From the NCBI GenBank assembly GCA_965224105.1, contig CBDCYH010000002.1:2108001-2172000 (forward strand): 64,000 bases of DNA, written 5' to 3'. The DNA comes from CBDCYH01 sp965224105 (GTDB taxonomy: Bacteria; Bacteroidota; Rhodothermia; Rhodothermales; JABDKH01). The notes below the pieces were generated by a model that worked only from the letters and a program-made list of their open reading frames with translations, was not told the origin of the DNA and did not search any database. Positions 18,558 to 27,202 of this stretch are shown piece after piece. Position 1 is the first letter of the stretch. Every line of letters begins with the position of its first letter. Both the position numbers and the translations under genes were made by a program.

Positions 18558-18723
18558 CCTCTGTCGCTTCTCCGCTTTTCATTTTTTGCACGGTTTCCGG
18601 AGTCCAACGAGTCGCCGCTTCCTCTTCTTTATTGAGAAAAAGCCAAACCGGAATAAGCAGGATGGCGGCAAGAACCACAAAACCGACACCGGCCCCTACA
18701 ATAATTAGATCACTACTGCTCAT
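18520..18723 (-). CDS. Small single-pass membrane protein
   Basis: A 67-residue protein with one strong membrane helix (about residues 7-29, IIVGAGVGFVVLAAILLIPVWLFL) and a charged C-terminal tail. It converges on, and overlaps by 38 bp, the end of the ComEA-like gene. The clean hydrophobic segment followed by an acidic tail supports a real gene rather than a shadow frame, but no family was recognised. The ribosome-binding site is weak, as is common here. Confidence 0.55.
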   Translation of the reverse strand: MSSSDLIIVGAGVGFVVLAAILLIPVWLFLNKEEEAATRWTPETVQKMKSGEATEVIQKESLSDGEN

Positions 18724-18807
18724 TTGACAAGAACAACAGGGTCGCTGGAATGTTTTGTACAGGCCACTGCGGATTGACCGTGAGGGAGCTCAGCCGATAT
18801 CTGCCTT

Positions 18808-19551
18808 ATGATTCCTGTTTCGAATATCGCTGCAATAGCCTGCGCACTTGACAATGAGCCATCAGGGACAGATGGAGAGTCGATTGCCTTGGAGAGTCTT
18901 ATCTCGCGCTGGTCTGGAGCACCGACGGATTCTGTCTCGGAGTCGATCCGGGCAGCAAAGCGCAGTTCGGACAGTCTGAATGCTCATCTTGAATCGATTA
19001 CCAGTTGCCTCACGCATAGCCTTCGCGAGCAGCTGCTTGCAGATCTCATCCACTTTGCCCTGGACGACAACCTGCTCGACGCGCGGGAAACCGCCCTGAT
19101 TGGTCAGTTTGCCTCGGCCTGGGGAGTGCACCCTCCACCGATGGATGAAATGTCGTTGCGGTATTGGAGTCTTCTAAATCTGAACGGTGATCAGGGTTGG
19201 AGTCCGCTCCATGACCTTGCACTCGTTTACTTCGCGCTGGCTCATCAAACCGATCATGATCTGGTGCCGGATGAAATCGAAGCAATCAATGCGAAAATTG
19301 GGGAGTGGATGCCTGCCGCAATGCCGGAAGATGTTGTCTCTGTGGTGAGAACAGCTCTCAACCGGTACTCAGAAAACGCGGATCTCGAAACTCTGAATCG
19401 GTCGGTAATTAGTGTAAGGGATTCAACACCTGCGCATCAACATCAAGCACTCCTGTCTGATCTGCATTACATCGCTGCATCGGACGGCGTAGTACTCGTC
19501 GAGGAAAAAGCCATAATCGAAAAGTTAGCTGTCGCGTGGAACATTAGCTGA
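18808..19551 (+). CDS. TerB-like protein with two TerB-type repeats
   Basis: A 247-residue soluble, mostly alpha-helical protein. Two segments resemble TerB domains: one around HFALDDNLLDARETALIGQFA and one at the C-terminus around LHYIAASDGVVLVEEKAIIEKLA. Both show the DG/DN-x-E pattern that binds metal in TerB. TerB proteins occur in tellurite-resistance and stress modules, but isolated copies like this have no defined role. The gene stands alone ahead of glpQ, with a 102-bp gap. Confidence 0.75.
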   Translation: MIPVSNIAAIACALDNEPSGTDGESIALESLISRWSGAPTDSVSESIRAAKRSSDSLNAHLESITSCLTHSLREQLLADLIHFALDDNLLDARETALIGQFASAWGVHPPPMDEMSLRYWSLLNLNGDQGWSPLHDLALVYFALAHQTDHDLVPDEIEAINAKIGEWMPAAMPEDVVSVVRTALNRYSENADLETLNRSVISVRDSTPAHQHQALLSDLHYIAASDGVVLVEEKAIIEKLAVAWNIS

Positions 19552-19653
19552 TGCAGCTTGTCGATGTCCGCACTCAATATTGCAAGTCTTGTCAATGCAG
19601 TATTGAATTGTCGCTGATCGAATCAGTGCTCCCAACTCTCATCCGCCGATATC

Positions 19654-20496
19654 GTGAATTTCGATCTACAGGGTCATCGTGGTGCCAGGGGCCTGCGCCC
19701 AGAGAACACCTTGCCTGCGTTCCTTTACGCGCTGGATGTCGGCGTAAACACACTCGAACTGGACGTGGTCGTCTCTGCCGACAGGCAAATCGTTGTATCC
19801 CACGACCCCTGGTTCTCTTCCAGAATAAGTTCGCACCCCGACGGGAGGCCAGTCACAGAGAAAGAAGAACATTCGCTCCGCCTGTACGAAATGTCGTACG
19901 AGGAAATCGCAAAGTACGATTGCGGGGCAAGGGGAAACGCAGAATTTCCGCAGCAAATCCCTCTACCGGCCCGGAAGCCGCTGCTCTCGGAAGTTTTGGC
20001 CTTGACCGCGGACGATGGTCAACCGACGGACCCCGTCTTCTACAACATAGAAACGAAGTCGACGCCGGAAGGTGATGGGACCCTGCATCCTGATCCGAAA
20101 GAGTTCGTCTCGCTCCTGCACGCAGTACTTGTCGGATTAAAAACCCTCGGCCGTGCCACGCTTCAGTCATTCGATATGCGAACTCTGCGGGAAGCCAAGA
20201 CACTGGATCCTGATTGGAAATTGGCTCTTCTCGTTGAGCCGACCGTTTCGAAAACGGCGGATGAGTTGATTGCAGCACTTGGCTTCAAACCGGAAATCCT
20301 TAGTCCGCATTATTCTCTCGTTGATGAGACATTGGTTCAATGGGCTCACGACAAAAATATCGAAATCCTGCCATGGACGGTAAACGACAAGACCACGATG
20401 CACGAGTTAATTGAAATGGGGATCACGGGGCTCATTACTGATTATCCGAATTGGGGTAGGGAAGTGTTGCTGTCGAGAGGGTTGGTTAATGTTTAA
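19654..20496 (+). CDS. Glycerophosphodiester phosphodiesterase
   Basis: A 280-residue GDPD-family enzyme that hydrolyses glycerophosphodiesters to glycerol 3-phosphate and an alcohol. The family motifs are visible: HRGARGLRPENT with the catalytic His and Arg near the N-terminus, LELDVVVSAD and VVSHD for metal binding, and a C-terminal WTVND. There is no signal peptide, so it is probably cytoplasmic (UgpQ-like) rather than periplasmic. It starts with GTG at 19654. Its stop overlaps the start of the TonB receptor (ATG 20489), suggesting translational coupling. A longer out-of-frame reading frame over its start is a shadow. Confidence 0.92.
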   Translation: MNFDLQGHRGARGLRPENTLPAFLYALDVGVNTLELDVVVSADRQIVVSHDPWFSSRISSHPDGRPVTEKEEHSLRLYEMSYEEIAKYDCGARGNAEFPQQIPLPARKPLLSEVLALTADDGQPTDPVFYNIETKSTPEGDGTLHPDPKEFVSLLHAVLVGLKTLGRATLQSFDMRTLREAKTLDPDWKLALLVEPTVSKTADELIAALGFKPEILSPHYSLVDETLVQWAHDKNIEILPWTVNDKTTMHELIEMGITGLITDYPNWGREVLLSRGLVNV

Positions 20497-22762
20497 GCGG
20501 CGCCTCGCGATTTGTACCGTCCTTGTTTTCACACTCTGCGGATCGCCACTTTTTGCACAACTAGAGGGATCGATCAGCGGCTTCGTGACCGATCAAACCA
20601 CGGGCGAGACCTTGATCCTTGCCAATGTGGTACTTCTTCCTGCTGATGGTTCCGAGACGGAAAGAACGCTAGGAGCAGCCACAAACAACTCCGGATATTT
20701 CACCATTACGAATATCGCGGCGGGATCGTACCGTCTGATCGCATCCTACATTGGATATACCAATTACCAGGAAGAGCTAACAGTGGTCGGGGGTGAAAAT
20801 CTGCGACTCGACATTGCGATGACCCCGGAAAGCGTTCAGGTTGATGAGGTGTTGGTTACTGCCGAAAGGGAAATTGAAGAGGAGTTGCGAAAAATTGGAG
20901 TCGCGCAAATCAGCACAGACATCGTCAAGCGTGCGCCCGCGTTACTCGAGCCGGATGTCTTCCGTTCACTCCAGCTTCTCCCCGGGGTTAAAGCAGCGTC
21001 CGATTATTCTTCCGGTTTGTATATCCGGGGAGGCAGTCCGGATCAAACGCTCATTCTTCTCGATCGGACTACAGTGTACAATCCGAGTCACTTTTTCGGA
21101 TTCTTTTCGACCTTCAATCCGGATGCCGTAAAGGACGTGCGCCTGTATAAGGGTGCATATCCTGCCGAGTACGGTGGCCGGCTTGGAAGCGTGGTGGACA
21201 TCTACAACAAGGATGGCAACAGGAAGGAGACAAGGGGCATGCTAAGCCTGGGTCTGCTCGCCTCGCGGACCATGGTGGAAGGTCCGTACAACAAAGGCTC
21301 CTGGATGCTCGCAGTCAGGCGTTCAACCCTCGAGCCGTTGCTTGCTGCGTTTCAAAGTGTGGATGGCATTCCGGAGTCATTCTATTTTGTCGATGTCAAC
21401 GCAAAGGTAAACTTTGACATTTCTCCAAACGACAGAGTATCTGCCTCGGTTTACGCGGGACAAGACAAACTCAAGCTGCCAATTATTGACGACTCCAATA
21501 TTCGCATTCGATACGGAAACAGGACGCTGTCGACCAACTGGACGCACATTTTTTCGGAAAAACTGTTCTCGAATTTTAATCTTACTGCGTCGCGATACTT
21601 CAGCGAGCCAAAGTTCATTATCGCGAGTACGGAGTTCACTCGTGACAACAACGTTTGGGACATTTCCGCGAAAGGTGATCTCGAATATGTTGTTAATGAG
21701 AAGCACGCTTTTTCTGCCGGTTTTTGGACCGGGAATTTTACATTCCGATTGCAGGATTCGTTTGATGGGCAGCCAACGTTAACGGAGCGGACGCAAAGTT
21801 TATACACGTCAGTATATTTGCAGGACGAGTATTCTCCCTCGCCGCAGTGGGTTGTCAAAGCAGGGGCACGTGCCAACTATTTCGAGGAAGGAAAATACCT
21901 CCGTCTTGAACCCAGGATGTCCATCGAAAACAAGTCCATTCGAGCGGTCAGGTTGCAGGCCGGATACGGGCGGTATTATCAGTTTTTAACCCTGATCACA
22001 TCGGAGCTTTTTAGCGGCTCCGATATTTGGCTTACGACTGATACCGGAGTTCCTCCCGCATACGGCGATCAGTTTGTCATTGGCGCAAAAGCGAACCTGA
22101 CGAGTGAATACCGTCTGGACACCGAAGTGTACTATCGGACGATGAAGGACTTGTTCGAATTGGATCCCTTCATTGTTGATGCTGCCGGACTTGAGTACGC
22201 AGACCTGTTTCACTTTGGGGAGGGCTACGCGTACGGAAGTGAAATCCTGTTGGACAAATCGAAAGGCAAACTGAATGGGTTTGCCGGTTATACGTTTGGC
22301 GTTACACGCAGAAAGTTTGATGGGTTTGAAGGTGAAAAGTACTTCTCACCGAAGTACGACCGGACGCACGATATTAACGTGGTAGCAAACTACGACTTCT
22401 CGAAAAAGTGGCGCGTCACGGGTGTTTTTAATTATGCCACAGGACAGGCCTACAGTGAGCCCACGCGTCAGTTTAAGCTTCTCGATAACCCTTTCGGGAG
22501 TACGGTCGGGAATGTGTTGCAGGGCTCGTTTAATGCTTCGAGGTTGCCAGCGTACCATCGCCTAGACGTCGGTGTGAGCAAGCTGGGGAATTTCTTTAGA
22601 CTCGGCTCGTACGAGCTGCAGCTTCAGGTACTTAATGCGTACAACAGACGCAACGTGTGGTTCTACTTCCTCGAGTTTGAAGACGACAACACGGTTAAGC
22701 GTAATACTATCCCACAGATCCCAATCCCGCTTCCAAACGTTAGCCTTACGCTGAGGTTCTAA
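20489..22762 (+). CDS. TonB-dependent receptor with CarboxypepD_reg-like domain
   Basis: A 757-residue outer-membrane receptor. The start is taken as ATG 20489 because it gives a clean signal peptide (FKRRLAICTVLVFTLCGSPLFAQ) where the upstream frame gives none. Next is a carboxypeptidase-like regulatory domain (GSISGFVTDQTTGETL), then the plug (LLPGVKAASDYSSGLYIRGG) and the 22-strand barrel. The start overlaps the glpQ stop by 8 bp. The adjacent downstream lipoprotein is DUF4249, a standard pairing in this phylum. There is no SusD partner, so a carbohydrate-utilisation locus is not indicated; the ligand is unknown. Confidence 0.93.
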   Translation: MFKRRLAICTVLVFTLCGSPLFAQLEGSISGFVTDQTTGETLILANVVLLPADGSETERTLGAATNNSGYFTITNIAAGSYRLIASYIGYTNYQEELTVVGGENLRLDIAMTPESVQVDEVLVTAEREIEEELRKIGVAQISTDIVKRAPALLEPDVFRSLQLLPGVKAASDYSSGLYIRGGSPDQTLILLDRTTVYNPSHFFGFFSTFNPDAVKDVRLYKGAYPAEYGGRLGSVVDIYNKDGNRKETRGMLSLGLLASRTMVEGPYNKGSWMLAVRRSTLEPLLAAFQSVDGIPESFYFVDVNAKVNFDISPNDRVSASVYAGQDKLKLPIIDDSNIRIRYGNRTLSTNWTHIFSEKLFSNFNLTASRYFSEPKFIIASTEFTRDNNVWDISAKGDLEYVVNEKHAFSAGFWTGNFTFRLQDSFDGQPTLTERTQSLYTSVYLQDEYSPSPQWVVKAGARANYFEEGKYLRLEPRMSIENKSIRAVRLQAGYGRYYQFLTLITSELFSGSDIWLTTDTGVPPAYGDQFVIGAKANLTSEYRLDTEVYYRTMKDLFELDPFIVDAAGLEYADLFHFGEGYAYGSEILLDKSKGKLNGFAGYTFGVTRRKFDGFEGEKYFSPKYDRTHDINVVANYDFSKKWRVTGVFNYATGQAYSEPTRQFKLLDNPFGSTVGNVLQGSFNASRLPAYHRLDVGVSKLGNFFRLGSYELQLQVLNAYNRRNVWFYFLEFEDDNTVKRNTIPQIPIPLPNVSLTLRF

Positions 22763-23653
22763 ATGATTGCATCCAGAATAAAACTGATGCTGACATCTGT
22801 ATTGCTATTCGTCGTTACGATCGCTGGATGCGATTTTGCTAAAAACGAGGATGAGCTTCAGTATGTGGTAGAAGCTTACCTGGAAGCTAACAGCGAGCTG
22901 CCACCAATTGCTCTCACGCGCTCACAGCCAGTCAATGATGTTTATGACTTTACCTCGGCGTTGGTCCAGGATGCATCAGTAACTGTCCAACGACTGGACA
23001 CAAATGGAAATGTCGAGGTTGAGGTACCGTACGTGTTTGATGAGGAGACCGGTCGATACCTTCCTTCTGTAGTATCACCAGTTGTTCCTGGCAAGACTTT
23101 TCGGTTTAGGGCAGATATAGGTGGAGACATTGTCAGCTCCGAAACAATTATTCCGGGTGAGTTTGAATTGTTGTCAACCAACACGGATGTGGTTACCTAT
23201 CAAGGGCCTGTGCAATATGAGGTGACGGTTAGCGAAAGTGCGTATCCTGGTCGACAGGTGATTTTCATTTTCTCAACGGTTGCGTCGGACGTAAGACTGG
23301 ACAATCTAGTGCCGCTTGCTGCGGAGTTTATTGACGGAGACGAGGATGCACTCGACGACGTCCGGATTCTCGACTCCGCTCCACTTAACGAAGCAAACTT
23401 TGATGATAACATGAATGGTACGCTATCAATCAAGCTACCCTGGCTGGCTGTTGCTTTCTACGGAGAAAACGAAATCTGGGTTAGTGCGATTGATGACAAC
23501 CTGTTCGACATTATCCGTTCCCAAAATATCCAGCAGGGTGGTTCGACTTTTGCGCCGGGTGAGATCCCGAATATTATTGATCGCGTAGACGGTGGGACAG
23601 GAATATTTGGGAGTTATGCGCGCGTTACTGCGACGGTAACGATTAATCGCTAA
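22763..23653 (+). CDS. DUF4249 family lipoprotein
   Basis: A 296-residue lipoprotein with signal and lipobox ending TIAGC at residue 23. The body is predicted beta-rich and shows the DUF4249 pattern of an N-terminal LQYVVEAYLEA strand, a QDASVTVQRL block and a conserved VPGKTFRFRAD. Its ATG directly abuts the receptor stop, so the two are one operon, and DUF4249 proteins are thought to sit on or near the receptor barrel. No enzymatic function is suggested. It overlaps the convergent NUDIX gene by 4 bp. Confidence 0.85.
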   Translation: MIASRIKLMLTSVLLFVVTIAGCDFAKNEDELQYVVEAYLEANSELPPIALTRSQPVNDVYDFTSALVQDASVTVQRLDTNGNVEVEVPYVFDEETGRYLPSVVSPVVPGKTFRFRADIGGDIVSSETIIPGEFELLSTNTDVVTYQGPVQYEVTVSESAYPGRQVIFIFSTVASDVRLDNLVPLAAEFIDGDEDALDDVRILDSAPLNEANFDDNMNGTLSIKLPWLAVAFYGENEIWVSAIDDNLFDIIRSQNIQQGGSTFAPGEIPNIIDRVDGGTGIFGSYARVTATVTINR

Positions 23654-24273
23654 TCTTGAATGATTGCCGTTAGCTCGGCTAAGAGCATTGCTGTTGCGCC
23701 CCATATCTTGTAGTCGCCAACTCCGAAGTAGGGAATTTCGGATGGAGCTCCCTTAAGTATCCGCTGTTCGACCGATCGCGCATCAGCGGAAAGAAGTGTC
23801 GAGAGAGGAGCAAGAATGATTTCGTCTACTTCAGCGGGGGAGGCAACGAATTCATAGTTGTTGTTGAGCAGTCCGACGAATGGAAACACACAATACCTGC
23901 TTGGTGGTATGTACAGCGGCGTTAGTTTTCCGACAATGTCGACGTTGCCTGGGCGTACTCCTATTTCTTCCTGGGCCTCGCGGAGCGCAGCCTCCCGCTT
24001 CGATTCACCGGGCTCGACCCTGCCTCCCGGAAAAGACACCTGCGACGCATGATGCGTCATCCCGCCCGGACGCGATATCAATGTGACATACGGGCCCGAT
24101 TCGTTTTCCCCGATGAGCACAAGCACCGCGGCATCAGTACACTTCTTGCCACTAACTTCCGCGTCTCTCTCGGTGCCGCGGTGTCCCGGTGCCATCTGAT
24201 ATTGTGCCGCAACACCAGGCAGATGTGTTATACCCCGGAACCTCGATTCAACAAGTCGAACACTTAGTCGCAT
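23650..24273 (-). CDS. NUDIX hydrolase, CoA pyrophosphatase type
   Basis: A 207-residue NUDIX enzyme. The Nudix box is complete: GGRVEPGESKREAALREAQEEIG, spanning about residues 83-105 with its catalytic glutamates. The preceding VTLISRPGGMTHHASQVSFPGG is the signature of the CoA-pyrophosphatase (UPF0035/NudL) subfamily, so CoA or its derivatives are the likely substrate. The region upstream of its start holds the hsp20 terminator, so its own promoter must be nearby. Function on CoA is family-based inference. Confidence 0.9.
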   Translation of the reverse strand: MRLSVRLVESRFRGITHLPGVAAQYQMAPGHRGTERDAEVSGKKCTDAAVLVLIGENESGPYVTLISRPGGMTHHASQVSFPGGRVEPGESKREAALREAQEEIGVRPGNVDIVGKLTPLYIPPSRYCVFPFVGLLNNNYEFVASPAEVDEIILAPLSTLLSADARSVEQRILKGAPSEIPYFGVGDYKIWGATAMLLAELTAIIQD

Positions 24274-24288
24274 CTATCAAAAATAAGA

Positions 24289-24313
24289 AACCCCCGCACA
24301 ACGTGCGGGGGTT
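24289..24313 (-). terminator. Intrinsic terminator of hsp20
   Basis: A perfect 11-bp GC-rich inverted repeat (24289-24299 with 24303-24313, 3-nt loop) is followed, reading leftward, by TTTCTTATTTTTG. It lies 30 bp past the hsp20 stop, as expected for a Rho-independent terminator, and just upstream of the NUDIX gene. Confidence 0.88.
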
Positions 24314-24343
24314 GATCGCATATGGGTCTATTTCACCAGGAAC

Positions 24344-24778
24344 TTACTTCACCTCAATTTTCCGAGGCTTTACTTCTTCAGATTTCGGTACGGCAATGGT
24401 AAGTACTCCGTCCTGGTAAGAAGCAGTGATGTCATTTTCCTCCACCTGTTTTGGTAGGGTAAATGAACGATAGAAGTGTCCAAACCGGCGCTCCACGCGG
24501 ACATAGTCGTTACCATTGTCCGCAATTTCGTTTTTCCGCTCTCCGGAAATGCTTAGAACGCCCTCGTGAAAATTAATGTTGATGTTGTCTTTTGACATTC
24601 CCGGAACGTCCAACTCGAGTAGGTAGGCAGTTTCTGTATCCTGCAAATCTACACGCGGCGACCAAGTTGCTGGGATCTCGGAGTCTTCTCCTGTTCGTGG
24701 GAAGAAGCCATCAAACAGTCTGTCAAGTTCAGACTGCATCCGGCTAAGTTCTCGGGATGGTGCTAACCTGAGTGTCAT
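24344..24778 (-). CDS. Hsp20/alpha-crystallin family small heat-shock protein
   Basis: A 144-residue ATP-independent chaperone. The alpha-crystallin domain is obvious: DLQDTETAYLLELDVPGMSKDNI, then GVLSISGER, RRFGHFYRSFTLP and the C-terminal DGVLTIAVPK. The short N-terminal arm contains the usual SRMQSELDRLFDGFF, and the protein ends with a KPRKIEVK tail where the oligomer-forming I-x-I/V motif is represented by IEV. The gene has its own terminator and a 204-bp upstream region with a repeated element, so it is likely a single stress-regulated unit. Confidence 0.96.
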   Translation of the reverse strand: MTLRLAPSRELSRMQSELDRLFDGFFPRTGEDSEIPATWSPRVDLQDTETAYLLELDVPGMSKDNININFHEGVLSISGERKNEIADNGNDYVRVERRFGHFYRSFTLPKQVEENDITASYQDGVLTIAVPKSEEVKPRKIEVK

Positions 24779-24982
24779 TGTGATTTCCTCAATTCAATTT
24801 GTCTATGATTGCATAGCCGTTGTGGCCGCACCAGGAACTTGCAACTCGAATGCCAGAGCCGCCAGAGGAAATTGTGTCTGTAAATTTTGTCAGAGCACTC
24901 TGCAATCATGGCAAAGACCGCTCACGTGGGGACGCCCCGCCACCGAAATTTTGTCACACGAGGCGTGCGGTTTGCCGATATG
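24779..24982 (-). promoter_or_regulatory. hsp20 upstream region with duplicated 11-mer
   Basis: The 204-bp gap between fahA and hsp20 contains two identical copies of AAATTTTGTCA (24882-24892 and 24946-24956; TGACAAAATTT on the transcribed strand), 64 bp apart. They may be a promoter element and an upstream operator for hsp20. No known heat-shock element such as CIRCE is visible. No gene was recognised in this gap. Confidence 0.4.
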
Positions 24983-26251
24983 TCAACCGATGTTAGCAGG
25001 AATGACAGTGCCCGTAGCCTCACCAAATCCGATCCTGACTCCGTCTCTTTCACCGTATCCAACAATGGAAATCTCGTCTCCGTCCTGCAAAAAGGTCCTC
25101 TCCGCACCACCTGGAAGTACGATAGGCTTGCTTCCACGCCAGGTCCGCTCCAAGAGGCTGCCAAAGCTAATCGGTTCGGTCCCGCTAATCGTGCCCGATG
25201 CCATTAAATCACCCGGACGCACATTGCATCCATTGGACGTGTGATGGGCAAGCTGCTGACCAACCGTCCAGTAGAGATTCCGGGCATTCGATTCTATGAT
25301 TTTGGTACGGCTACTTTCCGACTGCGTTTTTATGTAAACGTCCAGGTTGATGTCGAATAAGCCGTGGGCTCGAGAGCTGCCCTGGAGATAGGGCAAAGGC
25401 TCAGGATCTTGGGCGGGAGGTTCGAGGCGGAGAGGTTCAAGTGCATCCATGGTTACAACCCACGGCGAGATCGTGGTAGCGAAACTCTTACCAAGGAAAG
25501 GGCCTAAAGGGACATATTCCCACTTCTGAATGTCTCGCGCACTCCAGTCATTGACCAGCACCATTCCAAATACGTGGTCGCCTGTTTTTTCGATTGGAAT
25601 CGGATTACCCAATGCATTCCCTGCGCCAACCAGGAACCCCATCTCCAATTCGATATCAAGCAACCTGGTGGGTGAGAAACGCGGTTCACCGTCATCGGGC
25701 TTGAGCTGGCCCACAGGACGCCTAATAGGCGTGCCGCTTATCACTACTGAACTTGCACGGCCGTGATAGCCAACAGGCAGGTGTAGCCAGTTGGGCATGA
25801 GCGCATTCTCAGGCCCACGGAACATGGTTCCCACGTTGAATGCATGGCTGCGCGACGAATAAAAATCGGTGTAATCGCCAATAGCCGCGGGGAGTAGCAT
25901 GGTAACTTCCGATTGGTCCCAAAAGACCGCCTCTCGAAGAGAGGCATTGTTTTGGAGTGTGGGATTAGATCCATCCAACAGGTTCTGCAGTTCAGTTCGC
26001 ACTGCCTTCCATGTGGCAGGATCCATTCCCATGAACGCATTAAGCGTCTTTGTTGCAAATGGTCGCTCGGCCCGGATGCGCTCTGACTTGAATAGAGCCC
26101 GCTCTTCAAGCACGGTACAATCAAGGATAGCTTCACCGATCGCTACGCCAATCCGAATATCTCCGCCTGGAACTCTGAATACACCGTAGGGCAAATTCTC
26201 TATTGGAAAATGAGAATCCGAATTGACCTGAACGAAAGAGGTATTGGGCAT
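24983..26251 (-). CDS. fahA: Fumarylacetoacetase
   Basis: A 422-residue fumarylacetoacetase, the last enzyme of tyrosine/homogentisate breakdown, splitting fumarylacetoacetate into fumarate and acetoacetate. Family blocks are present: YTDFYSSRSHAFNVGTMFRG near residue 130, LPVGYHGRASSVVISGTPI, LELEMGFLVG (metal Glu residues) and DWSARDIQKWEY, plus the C-terminal GDLMASGTISG. Length is normal for eukaryotic-type FAH. It lies 12 bp downstream of a conserved unnamed gene on the same strand; no other homogentisate-pathway gene is in the window. Confidence 0.95.
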   Translation of the reverse strand: MPNTSFVQVNSDSHFPIENLPYGVFRVPGGDIRIGVAIGEAILDCTVLEERALFKSERIRAERPFATKTLNAFMGMDPATWKAVRTELQNLLDGSNPTLQNNASLREAVFWDQSEVTMLLPAAIGDYTDFYSSRSHAFNVGTMFRGPENALMPNWLHLPVGYHGRASSVVISGTPIRRPVGQLKPDDGEPRFSPTRLLDIELEMGFLVGAGNALGNPIPIEKTGDHVFGMVLVNDWSARDIQKWEYVPLGPFLGKSFATTISPWVVTMDALEPLRLEPPAQDPEPLPYLQGSSRAHGLFDINLDVYIKTQSESSRTKIIESNARNLYWTVGQQLAHHTSNGCNVRPGDLMASGTISGTEPISFGSLLERTWRGSKPIVLPGGAERTFLQDGDEISIVGYGERDGVRIGFGEATGTVIPANIG

Positions 26252-26263
26252 TGAGATACTGAA

Positions 26264-27202
26264 CTAGTTGTGAAGAAGGCCAGCCGCCCACAGGTCTTCC
26301 CGTGGCTCATCAAAACTGCAACTGCCAAATGATGTTGCAAGGTTTCGGGCATCATGGATTTCGTCGACTGTGCAATGCAAATCTTTCCATCTAAAGGTAT
26401 CGGTGCTGAACGAAAAATTGCCGATCTCCTTTTCCGAGACAATCTCCTGAATGTCATCCAGCTGCAACCTTCGGGCTTTGCCAAGGATAGCAGCCCCAAA
26501 AATATTCCAGAAGCCGTGTGACCAGGTTTTAATCGACTCATTGAAGTAGCGAACGGGATGATGCAGACCGGCAGTGCATTTGAACGGTACTGTATGTTCG
26601 ATGCAATACAATATTAGTAGACTGACTTCTTTCACGCTTGGGAAGTTCTCTGCTTTCAAGCCGCCGCACCTTGCTTTCAGGCAGAGCGAAATCCGGTGCG
26701 GTTTTCCAATTCTTTGCAGGGGTGATCCGGCCAGCTCGGTAGATAATGGAAACTCAAAAAAAGCAGGAATCGAATCAGGTGTGTTTGCCAATTCATTTAA
26801 AGAGTCAGCAAGAATCGACACAAACTCATTGAGTTCAACTTCGGGAGAATCTGCTGGGAGCCAGATTTCGAGTGAGGATAATGAATGCCGTGTTCCACTC
26901 AGGTGTCTGAACATTTCACCCGCCCGTTTCGCGCAATCGGCAAGCGACTCCGTGGGGGATTTGCGGATGAGGCCAGCGACCGGAAAGGGATGTTGCGATC
27001 CGGTGTCTAGTTGAACGAGTTCGCTGAATCGATTGACGGGGCACACGAAGCGAGAGATCATCCATGGATTGTCCTCTTCCAGGTAGGCATCAAAACAGCG
27101 AACGGCGATCTCGAATGGCAGTGCGGCGGGGGGGAACAGTCCAGCGTAATCCACGATGCGAGAGTGGAAAGCTCTGACCGTTGGGTAGGAGGGTTGGAGC
27201 AA
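26264..27202 (-). CDS. Conserved hypothetical protein, probable barrel enzyme, co-operonic with fahA
   Basis: A 312-residue soluble protein without signal or membrane segments. I do not recognise a named family. Highly ordered motifs stand out: VDYAGLFPPAALPF near the N-terminus, then PFKCTAGLHHPVRYFN around residue 210, HGFWNIFGAAIL around 230, and FGSCSFDEPREDL near the C-terminus. The pattern of alternating strands and helices, with a conserved Lys before TAGLHHP, suggests a TIM-barrel-like enzyme. The only start in the frame after an upstream stop is TTG at 27202. Its stop is 12 bp before fahA, so the pair is probably co-transcribed, hinting at a role in aromatic amino-acid or related catabolism. 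Confidence 0.75.
   Translation of the reverse strand: MLQPSYPTVRAFHSRIVDYAGLFPPAALPFEIAVRCFDAYLEEDNPWMISRFVCPVNRFSELVQLDTGSQHPFPVAGLIRKSPTESLADCAKRAGEMFRHLSGTRHSLSSLEIWLPADSPEVELNEFVSILADSLNELANTPDSIPAFFEFPLSTELAGSPLQRIGKPHRISLCLKARCGGLKAENFPSVKEVSLLILYCIEHTVPFKCTAGLHHPVRYFNESIKTWSHGFWNIFGAAILGKARRLQLDDIQEIVSEKEIGNFSFSTDTFRWKDLHCTVDEIHDARNLATSFGSCSFDEPREDLWAAGLLHN

Noticed and set aside
19551..20075. 174-codon frame after the TerB-like gene
   Set aside because: Overlaps most of the glycerophosphodiesterase gene in another frame; Arg-rich with no domain.
24780..25244. 154-codon frame in the hsp20-fahA interval
   Set aside because: Spans a promoter gap and the 3' part of fahA in antisense; no homology signal.
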